Shown here piece by piece: positions 32,085 to 40,592 of a stretch of DNA of 64,000 nucleotides. The translations under genes and the position numbers were made by a program. Positions within the stretch are counted from its first letter, which is position 1. Every line of letters starts with the position of its first letter. The notes under the pieces are model-generated. The model worked only from the letters and a program-made list of their open reading frames with translations. It had not been told where the DNA came from and searched no databases. The DNA is from Enterobacter hormaechei subsp. xiangfangensis (lineage in GTDB: Bacteria > Pseudomonadota > Gammaproteobacteria > Enterobacterales > Enterobacteriaceae): positions 1,550,001 to 1,614,000 of the forward strand of contig NZ_CP017183.1 in NCBI RefSeq assembly GCF_001729785.1, written 5' to 3'.

Positions 32085-33845
32085 TTATTTTGACCAGTAA
32101 GCGGCTTTTGCCTTCTGCAATTTTTCATACGCATTCAGCAGTGACTGATGCGCCGGGAAGGCTTGCAGATCGCTGTCAACCGCTTGCAGGCCGTAGAATG
32201 GTTCTTCACCGCTCAGCGCCGCGCTGGCAGCTTCAACGGCATCCGCACCGTACATACGCACAAAGGCGTTCAGATACTGCAATGGCTCGCGGTCGTCTTC
32301 CTGAGAAAGCAGGAGCAGCGTTTGCAGGCAACGGTAATAATTAGTGCGCTCGGCGGAGAAGACGGACTGGTTAAACTCCATCGTCCACTCGGTCCAGGCC
32401 AAAGCCTGATCCAGATCGCCGCCCGCCAGCGCCAGCATCGCTTTCAGCTCGCCGATGCGCAGGGTGTACCAGCCGTTATCTTTTCCGGTCGCCAGACCCA
32501 GCAGTTCGCGTACGCGGGTGAAATCATCGTGTCCTTCTTCGTCCAGCTGGGCGATCAGGTTCAGATAATCTTCTTTATCCCACTCGCTGCCTGGCAGGGC
32601 CAGCAGGGTTTCACGCAGATGCGCGCCCATGCTGTTGTTTGCCAGCCACAGATCTTCTGCCGGATAAATGTCCGACATACCTGGCACAATAATACGGCAC
32701 GCGTAAACGCCGAGATGTTCATAGTCGGCAATGTAGACTTCCTGATCTTCCGCGTGGAAGATCGCCATCAGGGTGGCGAACTCTTCTTCCGTCGTACCGG
32801 CAAAGCTCCAGTCCACGAACGGATAGTCCGCGTCCTGTTTGAACATATCCCAGGAGATCAAACCGCTGGAGTCGATGAAGTGCGTTTCGAGGTTGGTGTG
32901 CTCGGCGACCTCTTCGTCATCAAAGGTCGGCGGCGTAAACACGTCGAGATCTTTCAGGCTACGACCTTGCAGCAGTTCGGTCACGGTACGCTCCAGCGCC
33001 ACGCCGAAGTCAGGGTGCGCGCCGAAGGAGGCGAAGCAGGTGCCGTTGGCCGGGTTGAACAGCACTACGCAGATAACCGGATATTTGCCGCCCAGAGAGC
33101 CGTCATAAGCAAAGATTGGGAAACCTTCTGCTTCCAGTTTGGCGATGGATTCCACCACGCCCGGGTAGCGCGCCAGCACGTCAGCCGGGATCTCCGGCAG
33201 GCTGATGGATTCAGCAATAATGCGGTTTTTGATGTGACGCTCGAAAACTTCAGACAACCCCTGCACGCGCGCTTCGTTGCGGGTATTACCGGCAGACATG
33301 CCGTTGGACACATACAGGTTGCCGACGATGTTCATCGGGATATAGACGGTCTGCTCGTCAGACTGACGGGTAAACGGCAGGGCGCAAATACCGCGATCGT
33401 CGTTACCGGACTGCAGATCGATCAGCATGCTGGCGGTCAGTTCGTTTTCCGGATCGTAGAAGGCACGCAGGCGCGCGTCGAGAATTCCTTCCGGCAGTTC
33501 ATCGTCTTCGGTCAGCGGGAACCATTTTTCGTTCGGATAGTGAACGAACGGGCCGTTGGCGATGGTTTCGCCCAGCCAGAAGTCAGCAAAGAAATAGTTG
33601 GTGGACAGACGCTCAAAATACTCACCCAGCGCGGAGGCCAGTGCCGCTTTTTTTGTCGCGCCTTTACCGTTGGTAAAGCACAGGGCACAGTCTTTATCGC
33701 GAATATGCACAGACCAGACATGCGGCACCGGATTGAGCCAGGAGGCTTCTTCGATGTTAAAACCCAGGTCGGTCAGTTTCTGCTGGAAGCGAGCGATGGA
33801 ATCTTCCAGAGCGGCGTCTTTGCCGGGGATAAACGTTTGAGTCAT
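32085..33845 (-). CDS. ycaO: YcaO protein, ribosomal protein S12 methylthiotransferase accessory factor
   Basis: Founding member of the ATP-dependent YcaO cyclodehydratase/thioamidation superfamily. The E. coli protein is needed for beta-methylthiolation of Asp in ribosomal protein S12 by RimO, by an unsettled mechanism. The ATG at 33845 (MTQTFIPGKDAAL) gives 586 residues as in E. coli, although the frame is open 294 bases further. ATP-binding Glu-rich motifs are seen: ALGEYFERLS near 73, and GLSEVFERHIKNRI near 190-205. The C-terminal third looks helical and TPR-like. Divergent from ycaP with 127 bases between the starts. Confidence 0.96.
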   Translation of the reverse strand: MTQTFIPGKDAALEDSIARFQQKLTDLGFNIEEASWLNPVPHVWSVHIRDKDCALCFTNGKGATKKAALASALGEYFERLSTNYFFADFWLGETIANGPFVHYPNEKWFPLTEDDELPEGILDARLRAFYDPENELTASMLIDLQSGNDDRGICALPFTRQSDEQTVYIPMNIVGNLYVSNGMSAGNTRNEARVQGLSEVFERHIKNRIIAESISLPEIPADVLARYPGVVESIAKLEAEGFPIFAYDGSLGGKYPVICVVLFNPANGTCFASFGAHPDFGVALERTVTELLQGRSLKDLDVFTPPTFDDEEVAEHTNLETHFIDSSGLISWDMFKQDADYPFVDWSFAGTTEEEFATLMAIFHAEDQEVYIADYEHLGVYACRIIVPGMSDIYPAEDLWLANNSMGAHLRETLLALPGSEWDKEDYLNLIAQLDEEGHDDFTRVRELLGLATGKDNGWYTLRIGELKAMLALAGGDLDQALAWTEWTMEFNQSVFSAERTNYYRCLQTLLLLSQEDDREPLQYLNAFVRMYGADAVEAASAALSGEEPFYGLQAVDSDLQAFPAHQSLLNAYEKLQKAKAAYWSK

Positions 33846-33972
33846 GGCGTTCACTTTTATCGTACGTAAAGCGCGCAATGATACGGGTTTTGCCTGACGG
33901 GTGCTATCTCCGGCGAAAATAAAAGACTGGGCTATGCTTATTGTCAGTAACTCACTGTTAAGGCATAGAAAA

Positions 33973-34665
33973 ATGAAAGCATTCGATCTCCAGCGGATGG
34001 CGTTTGATAAAGTCCCCCCTGAATTTTTAGGCGAAGTGGCGCTGCGTAGTCTGTATACCTTCGTTCTGGTCTTCCTGTTTCTTAAAATCACCGGTCGTCG
34101 CGGCGTGCGGCAGATGTCGCTTTTTGAAGTATTGATCATCCTGACGCTGGGTTCCGCGGCGGGGGATGTCGCCTTCTATGATGATGTGCCGATGGTGCCG
34201 GTATTTATCGTTTTTGTCACACTGGCGCTGCTTTACCGCCTTGTCATGTGGCTGATGTCGAAAAGTGAAAAGCTGGAAGATCTGCTTGAAGGGAAGCCGG
34301 TCGTTATCGTCGAGGACGGTCAGCTGGCCTGGGAAAATGTGCAAAGCGCCAATATGACGGAGTTTGAGTTCTTTATGGAACTCCGTCTGAGCAGTGTTGA
34401 GCAACTGGGGCAGGTGCGTCTGGCGATTATGGAAACGAATGGTCAAATCAGCGTTTATTACTATCCCGACGATGAGGTGAAGCCCGGTCTGTGCATCCTG
34501 CCGGATATGCTTATCGAACGATACAAAACTGTACCTGAAGCGGGGGAGTATGCCTGCATAAAATGTAGTCATGTGGTGGTCATGCAGGCGGGCGATCATC
34601 AATTATGCCCCCGCTGTACGAATCCAGAATGGACGAAGGTTAGCCGGGCTAAACGCATCACCTGA
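33973..34665 (+). CDS. ycaP: DUF421 membrane protein YcaP
   Basis: Inner-membrane protein of unknown function. The ATG at 33973 (MKAFDLQRMAF) gives 230 residues as in E. coli. Three membrane helices lie near 22-40, 52-70 and 75-95. A soluble DUF421 domain follows (about 100-190, with LEDLLEGKPVVIVEDGQL). At the C-terminus a four-Cys zinc-ribbon-like motif is visible (ACIKC near 195 and CPRC near 215). Transcribed away from ycaO and followed by the serC promoter region. Confidence 0.92.
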   Translation: MKAFDLQRMAFDKVPPEFLGEVALRSLYTFVLVFLFLKITGRRGVRQMSLFEVLIILTLGSAAGDVAFYDDVPMVPVFIVFVTLALLYRLVMWLMSKSEKLEDLLEGKPVVIVEDGQLAWENVQSANMTEFEFFMELRLSSVEQLGQVRLAIMETNGQISVYYYPDDEVKPGLCILPDMLIERYKTVPEAGEYACIKCSHVVVMQAGDHQLCPRCTNPEWTKVSRAKRIT

Positions 34666-34711
34666 CAGCGATTTTGTCGGTTTTGTGACAACGGTACGGC
34701 AGATTGTATTG

Positions 34712-34727
34712 TGTGACGAGTGACACA
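34712..34727. promoter_or_regulatory. CRP site upstream of serC
   Basis: TGTGA-N6-ACACA, in a 22-base context that matches the CRP consensus at nearly all conserved positions. CRP is a known repressor of serC-aroA in E. coli. It lies about 100 bases before serC. Confidence 0.65.
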
Positions 34728-34827
34728 TTTCTTCGGCCATCAGTTTTAGACATTGCGGCGCGTGTCACTGAATGATAAAACCGATATCCACAGTTATAAC
34801 TTATGGCTTTTAGCGTGGTGAGGGGAA

Positions 34828-35916
34828 ATGGCTCAAGTCTTTAATTTCAGTTCAGGTCCGGCAATGTTACCGACAGATGTGCTCAAACAGGCTCAACAGG
34901 AGCTGTGTGACTGGAACGGTCTGGGTACGTCGGTGATGGAAGTCAGCCACCGGGGTAAAGCGTTTATTCAGGTGGCGGAAGAGGCAGAAAAGGATTTTCG
35001 CGATCTGCTGAATATTCCCTCGAACTACAAAGTATTGTTCTGTCACGGCGGTGGACGCGGCCAGTTTGCGGGTATCCCGCTCAATCTGCTGGGCGACAAA
35101 ACCACCGCTGATTACGTTGATGCGGGCTACTGGGCGGCCAGTGCGGTAAAAGAAGCGCATAAATATTGCACGCCGAATGTCATCGATGCCAAAGTGACCG
35201 TTGACGGTCTGCGCGCCGTGAAGCCGATGAGTGAGTGGCAGCTTTCTGACAACGCCGCGTATCTTCACTACTGCCCGAACGAAACCATCGACGGTATTGC
35301 CATTCACGAAGAGCCAGACTTTGGCGAAAATGTCATTGTGACGGCGGACCTCTCTTCAACCATTCTGTCCACCCCGCTGGATGTCAGCCGCTACGGCGTC
35401 ATCTACGCGGGTGCCCAGAAAAACATCGGTCCTGCGGGCCTGACAATCGTTATCGTGCGTGAAGACCTGCTGGGGAAAGCCCATAAGTCTTGCCCGTCAA
35501 TTCTGGATTACACCGTCCTGAACGACAACGATTCCATGTTCAACACCCCACCAACGTTTGCCTGGTATCTCTCCGGCCTGGTCTTCAAATGGCTGAAGCA
35601 AAAAGGCGGTGTGGCGCAGATGGATAAGATCAATCAGCAAAAGGCTGAACTGCTGTACGGCGTGATCGACAAGAGCGATTTCTACCGTAACGATGTCGCC
35701 AAAACTAACCGTTCGCGCATGAACGTGCCGTTCCAGCTGGCGGACAGCAACCTGGATAACGTGTTCCTGGAAGAGTCCTTCGCGGCGGGTCTGCATGCGC
35801 TGAAAGGCCATCGTGTGGTAGGCGGGATGCGCGCCTCTATCTATAACGCCATGCCGCTGGAAGGCGTTAAAGCCCTGACTGATTTCATGATCGACTTCGA
35901 ACGTCGTCACGGTTAA
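34828..35916 (+). CDS. serC: Phosphoserine aminotransferase
   Basis: PLP enzyme that makes 3-phosphoserine for serine synthesis and acts in pyridoxal phosphate synthesis. 362 residues as in E. coli, starting [19 protein letters not shown]. The PLP Lys is in [11 protein letters not shown] near 198. The HGGGRGQF segment near 75 contacts the cofactor phosphate. GGGGA-like site before the ATG. Operon with aroA, 68 bases downstream, with an attenuating terminator between them. Confidence 0.98.
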   Translation: MAQVFNFSSGPAMLPTDVLKQAQQELCDWNGLGTSVMEVSHRGKAFIQVAEEAEKDFRDLLNIPSNYKVLFCHGGGRGQFAGIPLNLLGDKTTADYVDAGYWAASAVKEAHKYCTPNVIDAKVTVDGLRAVKPMSEWQLSDNAAYLHYCPNETIDGIAIHEEPDFGENVIVTADLSSTILSTPLDVSRYGVIYAGAQKNIGPAGLTIVIVREDLLGKAHKSCPSILDYTVLNDNDSMFNTPPTFAWYLSGLVFKWLKQKGGVAQMDKINQQKAELLYGVIDKSDFYRNDVAKTNRSRMNVPFQLADSNLDNVFLEESFAAGLHALKGHRVVGGMRASIYNAMPLEGVKALTDFMIDFERRHG

Positions 35917-35931
35917 TTGGCTGTTTTTCAC

Positions 35932-35958
35932 CCCCGCAGCGTTCCTGCGGGGTTTTTA
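35932..35958 (+). terminator. Intercistronic terminator/attenuator between serC and aroA
   Basis: Perfect 8-bp GC-rich stem (35932-35939 with 35945-35952), 5-base loop, TTTTTATT tail. Lies 15 bases past serC and 30 bases before aroA, so it would lower aroA relative to serC. Confidence 0.75.
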
Positions 35959-35984
35959 TTATGTTGAGTTGAGAGTTGAGTTTC

Positions 35985-37268
35985 ATGGAATCCCTGACGT
36001 TACAACCTATCGCGCGGGTAGATGGCACCATTAATCTGCCTGGTTCAAAAAGTGTCTCGAACCGCGCTCTGCTGCTGGCAGCTCTGGCAAACGGCACCAC
36101 CGTCCTCACTAATCTGCTGGACAGCGATGACGTGCGCCATATGCTCAATGCACTGAAAGCGTTGGGCGTTCAGTACGCGCTGTCTGACGATCGTACCCGT
36201 TGTGAAGTCACTGGTAACGGCGGCGCGTTACATTCTGCTGAAGCGCTGGAGCTTTTCCTGGGTAACGCCGGTACCGCGATGCGTCCTCTGGCCGCTGCGC
36301 TGTGTCTGGGGAGTAACGATATTGTGCTGACCGGTGAGCCGCGAATGAAAGAGCGTCCGATCGGCCATCTGGTGGATGCCCTGCGCCAGGGCGGCGCGCA
36401 GATTGATTATCTTGAGCAGGAAAATTACCCGCCCCTGCGTCTGCGCGGGGGATTCACTGGCGGCAATGTTGAGGTTGACGGTAGCGTTTCCAGTCAGTTC
36501 CTGACTGCGCTGCTGATGACCGCACCGCTGGCACCACAGGACACCGTTATCAGCATTAAAGGCGACCTGGTTTCTAAGCCGTACATTGATATCACCCTGC
36601 ACCTGATGAACACCTTTGGTGTTGAGGTGGAAAACCAGTCTTATCAGCGCTTCGTGGTGCGCGGAGCGCAGCAGTATCAGTCCCCGGGCCACTACCTGGT
36701 TGAAGGCGATGCTTCCTCCGCCTCCTATTTCCTTGCCGCAGGTGCGATTAAAGGCGGTACGGTAAAAGTGACGGGCATTGGCCGCAACAGCGTGCAGGGC
36801 GATATCCGTTTTGCTGACGTACTGGAAAAAATGGGCGCGGTGGTGACCTGGGGCGATGACTTCATCTCCTGTACCCACGGTGAGCTGAACGCCATTGATA
36901 TGGATATGAACCATATTCCGGATGCGGCGATGACCATTGCTACCGCTGCGCTGTTTGCGAAAGGCACCACCACGCTGCGAAACATTTACAACTGGCGTGT
37001 GAAAGAGACGGACCGCCTGTTCGCGATGGCAACCGAGCTGCGTAAAGTGGGGGCCGAGGTAGAAGAGGGCGAAGACTACATTCGCGTCACGCCGCCGGCA
37101 AAACTGCAATTTGCAGAAATTGGCACCTACAACGATCACCGCATGGCGATGTGTTTCTCGCTGGTGGCGTTGTCAGATACGCCAGTCACTATCCTTGATC
37201 CGAAGTGTACGGCAAAAACGTTCCCGGACTACTTCGAACAGCTGACGCGCATTAGCACCCTGGCCTGA
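35985..37268 (+). CDS. aroA: 3-phosphoshikimate 1-carboxyvinyltransferase (EPSP synthase)
   Basis: Sixth step of the shikimate pathway: shikimate-3-phosphate plus phosphoenolpyruvate gives EPSP. The ATG at 35985 ([12 protein letters not shown]) gives 427 residues as in E. coli. Substrate-binding Lys22 is in PGSKSVSNR, and the PEP-site loop reads NAGTAMRP with Gly96, Thr97 and Pro101, the class I sequence of glyphosate-sensitive enzymes. The catalytic region near RVKETDRL is intact. Ends at the palindromic hairpin that precedes the cmk promoter. Confidence 0.98.
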   Translation: MESLTLQPIARVDGTINLPGSKSVSNRALLLAALANGTTVLTNLLDSDDVRHMLNALKALGVQYALSDDRTRCEVTGNGGALHSAEALELFLGNAGTAMRPLAAALCLGSNDIVLTGEPRMKERPIGHLVDALRQGGAQIDYLEQENYPPLRLRGGFTGGNVEVDGSVSSQFLTALLMTAPLAPQDTVISIKGDLVSKPYIDITLHLMNTFGVEVENQSYQRFVVRGAQQYQSPGHYLVEGDASSASYFLAAGAIKGGTVKVTGIGRNSVQGDIRFADVLEKMGAVVTWGDDFISCTHGELNAIDMDMNHIPDAAMTIATAALFAKGTTTLRNIYNWRVKETDRLFAMATELRKVGAEVEEGEDYIRVTPPAKLQFAEIGTYNDHRMAMCFSLVALSDTPVTILDPKCTAKTFPDYFEQLTRISTLA

Positions 37269-37275
37269 TGATCGT

Positions 37276-37303
37276 ATGCCGCATCACCTGATGCGGCATT
37301 TCC
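37276..37303 (+). terminator. Hairpin after aroA
   Basis: 9-bp perfect stem (37276-37284 with 37291-37299) and a 6-base loop, followed only by TTCC. Could be a weak terminator or a REP-type palindrome. Confidence 0.5.
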
Positions 37304-37402
37304 TTACGCTTTCTGACACTCATCCTCTTTCATTTCTTCTACACTCTGCTTCAATCATTCCGTAATTTGCACGCAAAGGTAACAGTTGCGCACGTTGGCG
37401 CG

Positions 37403-37408
37403 TATAAT
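37403..37408 (+). promoter_or_regulatory. -10 box of the cmk-rpsA promoter
   Basis: A perfect TATAAT, 46 bases before the cmk start, in a CGCG-flanked setting. The -35 is not clear (GTAACA at about 37379 with an 18-base spacer is the best candidate). Confidence 0.55.
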
Positions 37409-37453
37409 GCGCGGCGTTCATGTAAACGGTATGCCTTAATTAAGGAGAAAAAG

Positions 37454-38137
37454 ATGACGGCAATTGCCCCGGTAATCACCATTGATGGGCCAAGTGGCGC
37501 AGGGAAAGGTACTCTGTGCAAAGCGATGGCGGAAGCATTGCAATGGCATCTTTTAGATTCGGGAGCAATCTATCGCGTGCTGGCGCTGGCTGCGCTGCAT
37601 CATCATGTGGATGTTGCGTCTGAAGAAGCGCTGGTACCGCTGGCTGCGCATCTGGATGTGCGCTTTGTCTCGACCGATGGCAACCTTGAAGTGATCCTGG
37701 AAGGGGAAGATGTCAGCGGTGAAATCCGTACCCAGGAAGTGGCCAATGCGGCCTCTCAGGTGGCGGCTTTCCCACGCGTTCGTGAAGCGCTGTTACGTCG
37801 CCAGCGCGGTTTCCGTGAAGCGCCGGGGCTGATCGCCGACGGCCGCGACATGGGAACCGTGGTATTCCCTGATGCGCCAGTGAAAATTTTCCTTGACGCC
37901 TCTTCAGAAGAACGTGCCCATCGCCGCATGCTTCAGTTGCAGGAAAAGGGGTTTAGTGTTAACTTTGATCGCCTTTTATCCGAGATAAAAGAGCGCGATG
38001 ACCGCGATCGTAACCGCGCCGTCGCACCACTTGTTCCCGCGCAAGACGCATTAGTGCTGGATTCAACCAGTTTAACTATTGAGCAAGTGATTGAAAAAGC
38101 GCTACAATATGCGCGCCAAAAACTGGCACTCGCGTAA
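37454..38137 (+). CDS. cmk: Cytidylate kinase
   Basis: Phosphorylates CMP and dCMP with ATP. The ATG at 37454 preceded by TAAGGAG gives 227 residues as in E. coli; the frame opens at 37367 but the upstream part includes the promoter. Walker A P-loop GPSGAGKGT lies near residue 12-20. NMP-binding segments include DSGAIYRV and [11 protein letters not shown] near 130. The LID region with ERDDRDRNR is near 180. Upstream neighbour of rpsA, the arrangement conserved across Enterobacteria. Confidence 0.98.
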   Translation: MTAIAPVITIDGPSGAGKGTLCKAMAEALQWHLLDSGAIYRVLALAALHHHVDVASEEALVPLAAHLDVRFVSTDGNLEVILEGEDVSGEIRTQEVANAASQVAAFPRVREALLRRQRGFREAPGLIADGRDMGTVVFPDAPVKIFLDASSEERAHRRMLQLQEKGFSVNFDRLLSEIKERDDRDRNRAVAPLVPAQDALVLDSTSLTIEQVIEKALQYARQKLALA

Positions 38138-38248
38138 TCGCGACCGATTTAGCAGTACCCCCGCTGCAATGGATTGACGGCGGGTATGTGAAACAACCCC
38201 ATCCGGCACGGAGCCAGGTGGACGTTAATATTAACCTGAAGATTAAAC

Positions 38249-39922
38249 ATGACTGAATCTTTTGCTCAACTGTTTGAAGAATCCTTAAAAGAAATCGAAA
38301 CCCGTCCGGGTTCCATCGTTCGTGGCGTTGTTGTTGCTATCGACAAAGACGTTGTACTGGTTGACGCCGGTCTGAAATCTGAGTCTGCCATCCCGGCTGA
38401 GCAGTTCAAAAACGCCCAGGGCGAGCTGGAAATCCAGGTAGGTGACGAAGTTGACGTTGCTCTGGACGCAGTAGAAGACGGCTTCGGCGAAACCCTGCTG
38501 TCTCGTGAGAAAGCTAAACGTCACGAAGCATGGATCACGCTGGAAAAAGCTTACGAAGAAGCTGAAACTGTGGTCGGTGTTATCAACGGCAAAGTTAAAG
38601 GTGGCTTCACTGTTGAGCTGAATGGTATTCGTGCGTTCCTGCCAGGTTCTCTGGTAGACGTTCGTCCAGTCCGTGACACCCTGCACCTCGAAGGCAAAGA
38701 GCTTGAGTTCAAAGTAATCAAGCTGGACCAGAAGCGTAACAACGTTGTTGTTTCCCGTCGTGCCGTTATCGAATCCGAAAACAGCGCAGAACGCGATCAG
38801 CTGCTGGAAAACCTGCAGGAAGGCATGGAAGTCAAAGGTATCGTTAAGAACCTCACTGACTACGGCGCATTCGTTGACCTGGGCGGCGTTGATGGCCTGC
38901 TGCACATCACCGACATGGCGTGGAAACGCGTTAAGCACCCAAGCGAAATCGTGAACGTGGGCGACGAAATCACTGTTAAAGTGCTGAAGTTCGACCGCGA
39001 GCGTACTCGTGTATCCCTCGGCCTGAAACAGCTGGGCGAAGATCCATGGGTAGCTATCGCTAAGCGTTACCCAGAAGGTACTAAACTGACTGGTCGCGTA
39101 ACCAACCTGACTGACTACGGCTGCTTCGTTGAAATCGAAGAAGGCGTTGAAGGTCTGGTGCACGTTTCCGAAATGGACTGGACCAACAAAAACATCCACC
39201 CATCCAAAGTTGTTAACGTTGGTGATGTAGTGGAAGTGATGGTTCTGGATATCGACGAAGAACGTCGTCGTATCTCCCTGGGCCTGAAGCAGTGCAAAAA
39301 CAACCCATGGCAGCAGTTCGCGGAAACCCACAACAAGGGTGACCGTGTTGAAGGTAAAATCAAGTCTATCACTGACTTCGGTATCTTCATCGGCCTGGAC
39401 GGCGGCATCGATGGCCTGGTTCACCTGTCTGACATCTCCTGGAACGTTGCAGGCGAAGAAGCAGTTCGTGAATACAAAAAAGGCGACGAAATCGCAGCAG
39501 TTGTTCTGCAAGTTGACGCAGAGCGTGAGCGTATCTCCCTGGGCGTTAAACAGCTTGCAGAAGATCCGTTCAACAACTGGGTTGCACTGAACAAGAAAGG
39601 CGCAATCGTAAACGGTAAAGTGACTGCTGTTGACGCTAAAGGCGCAACCGTAGAACTGGCTGACGGCGTTGAAGGTTACCTGCGCGCTTCCGAAGCTTCA
39701 CGTGACCGCGTTGAAGATGCAACTCTGGTTCTGAGCGTTGGTGACGACGTTGAAGCTAAGTTCACCGGTGTTGACCGTAAGAACCGTGCAATCAGCCTGT
39801 CTGTTCGTGCTAAAGACGAAGCTGATGAGAAAGATGCAATCGCAACTGTGAACAAACAGGAAGATGCAAACTTCTCTAACAACGCAATGGCTGAAGCTTT
39901 CAAAGCAGCTAAAGGCGAGTAA
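38249..39922 (+). CDS. rpsA: 30S ribosomal protein S1
   Basis: Essential mRNA-binding ribosomal protein that unwinds and loads messages. 557 residues as in E. coli with six S1 OB-fold repeats; the clearest signatures are repeated (V)(T)(D)(Y/F)GxFV and GLVH(V/L)S units near 200, 285, 370 and 460, and repeats 1 and 2 at the ribosome-binding N-terminus. Codon use is strongly biased, as in highly expressed genes. The 111-base leader (38138-38248) has no strong ribosome site, which fits the family: E. coli rpsA is translated through a structured leader and is autoregulated. Confidence 0.99.
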   Translation: MTESFAQLFEESLKEIETRPGSIVRGVVVAIDKDVVLVDAGLKSESAIPAEQFKNAQGELEIQVGDEVDVALDAVEDGFGETLLSREKAKRHEAWITLEKAYEEAETVVGVINGKVKGGFTVELNGIRAFLPGSLVDVRPVRDTLHLEGKELEFKVIKLDQKRNNVVVSRRAVIESENSAERDQLLENLQEGMEVKGIVKNLTDYGAFVDLGGVDGLLHITDMAWKRVKHPSEIVNVGDEITVKVLKFDRERTRVSLGLKQLGEDPWVAIAKRYPEGTKLTGRVTNLTDYGCFVEIEEGVEGLVHVSEMDWTNKNIHPSKVVNVGDVVEVMVLDIDEERRRISLGLKQCKNNPWQQFAETHNKGDRVEGKIKSITDFGIFIGLDGGIDGLVHLSDISWNVAGEEAVREYKKGDEIAAVVLQVDAERERISLGVKQLAEDPFNNWVALNKKGAIVNGKVTAVDAKGATVELADGVEGYLRASEASRDRVEDATLVLSVGDDVEAKFTGVDRKNRAISLSVRAKDEADEKDAIATVNKQEDANFSNNAMAEAFKAAKGE

Positions 39923-39985
39923 GTTCAGGTTCGCACCATCATTTGAGCTGTAACGCATTTACAGCGCGAAGGATGGAGAGCAGAC

Positions 39986-40014
39986 TTGACAGATTGCAGG
40001 ATTCGTCCTGTAAT
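39986..40014 (+). promoter_or_regulatory. ihfB promoter
   Basis: TTGACA at 39986-39991, a 17-base spacer and TGTAAT at 40009-40014: a perfect -35 and five of six at -10. It lies 79 bases before the ihfB ATG, before the rpsA terminator. Confidence 0.75.
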
Positions 40015-40022
40015 CAATAACA

Positions 40023-40048
40023 AAGGGCGGCTACGGCCGCCCTTGTTT
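40023..40048 (+). terminator. Terminator/attenuator between rpsA and ihfB
   Basis: Perfect 9-bp GC-rich stem (40023-40031 with 40036-40044), TACG loop, short T-rich tail. It lies downstream of the ihfB promoter, so it should affect both rpsA read-through and ihfB transcripts. Confidence 0.7.
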
Positions 40049-40092
40049 AATAAGCTGTTCAGCTAATGGGTTTGAAAGGAACCGGAGGAATC

Positions 40093-40380
40093 ATGACCAA
40101 GTCAGAATTGATTGAAAGACTTGCCAGTCAGCAACCGCATATCCCTGCCAAGGCTGTGGAAGATGCCGTTAAAGAGATGCTGGAGCATATGGCTACCACT
40201 CTTGCCCAGGGCGAGCGCATTGAAATCCGCGGTTTCGGTAGTTTTTCCCTGCACTATCGTGCACCACGTACCGGGCGTAACCCGAAGACTGGCGATAAAG
40301 TGGAGCTGGAAGGAAAGTATGTTCCGCACTTTAAGCCGGGTAAAGAACTGCGCGATCGCGCCAATATTTACGGTAACTGA
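40093..40380 (+). CDS. ihfB: Integration host factor subunit beta
   Basis: Nucleoid protein that bends DNA by about 160 degrees with IHF alpha. The ATG at 40093 with GGAGG at 40084-40088 gives 95 residues, one more than the E. coli 94 owing to a C-terminal Asn. The DNA-intercalating arm motif [10 protein letters not shown] is present around 63-72. Separated from rpsA by a terminator and own promoter, as in E. coli. Confidence 0.98.
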   Translation: MTKSELIERLASQQPHIPAKAVEDAVKEMLEHMATTLAQGERIEIRGFGSFSLHYRAPRTGRNPKTGDKVELEGKYVPHFKPGKELRDRANIYGN

Positions 40381-40412
40381 GTTTAATCATCAGGGTTAAA
40401 CTGAGTTTAAAG

Positions 40413-40438
40413 AAAGCACCTTAGGGTGCTTTTTTTGT
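40413..40438 (+). terminator. Terminator of ihfB
   Basis: 8-bp stem (40413-40420 with 40425-40432), TTAG loop, T-run to 40436. Confidence 0.88.
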
Positions 40439-40592
40439 ATCCCGCCCCTGCATTTCTGAATACGCGCCGCATTTAAATTTTCTCTTTACTGTAAACGCTA
40501 AAAAACGTTGCAGCGTCCGCTGTAAATCACGCCTTTTCTGTCTGACGACGCATCAGTCCCGCCGCATAATCGCCTGAAACATGGAGGTGAAG

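Noticed and set aside
32148..33869. 573-codon plus-strand frame opposite ycaO
   Set aside because: Shadow of ycaO; the translation has no coherent motifs and the minus-strand gene has a full-length match to a known family.
37276..37300. Possible REP/BIME element after aroA
   Set aside because: Only one short palindrome (ATGCCGCAT/ATGCGGCAT) is present, without the fuller REP consensus; recorded as a hairpin/terminator instead.
38285..39511. 408-codon minus-strand frame opposite rpsA
   Set aside because: Phe/Val/Asn-rich mirror of a strongly biased gene; no start signal.
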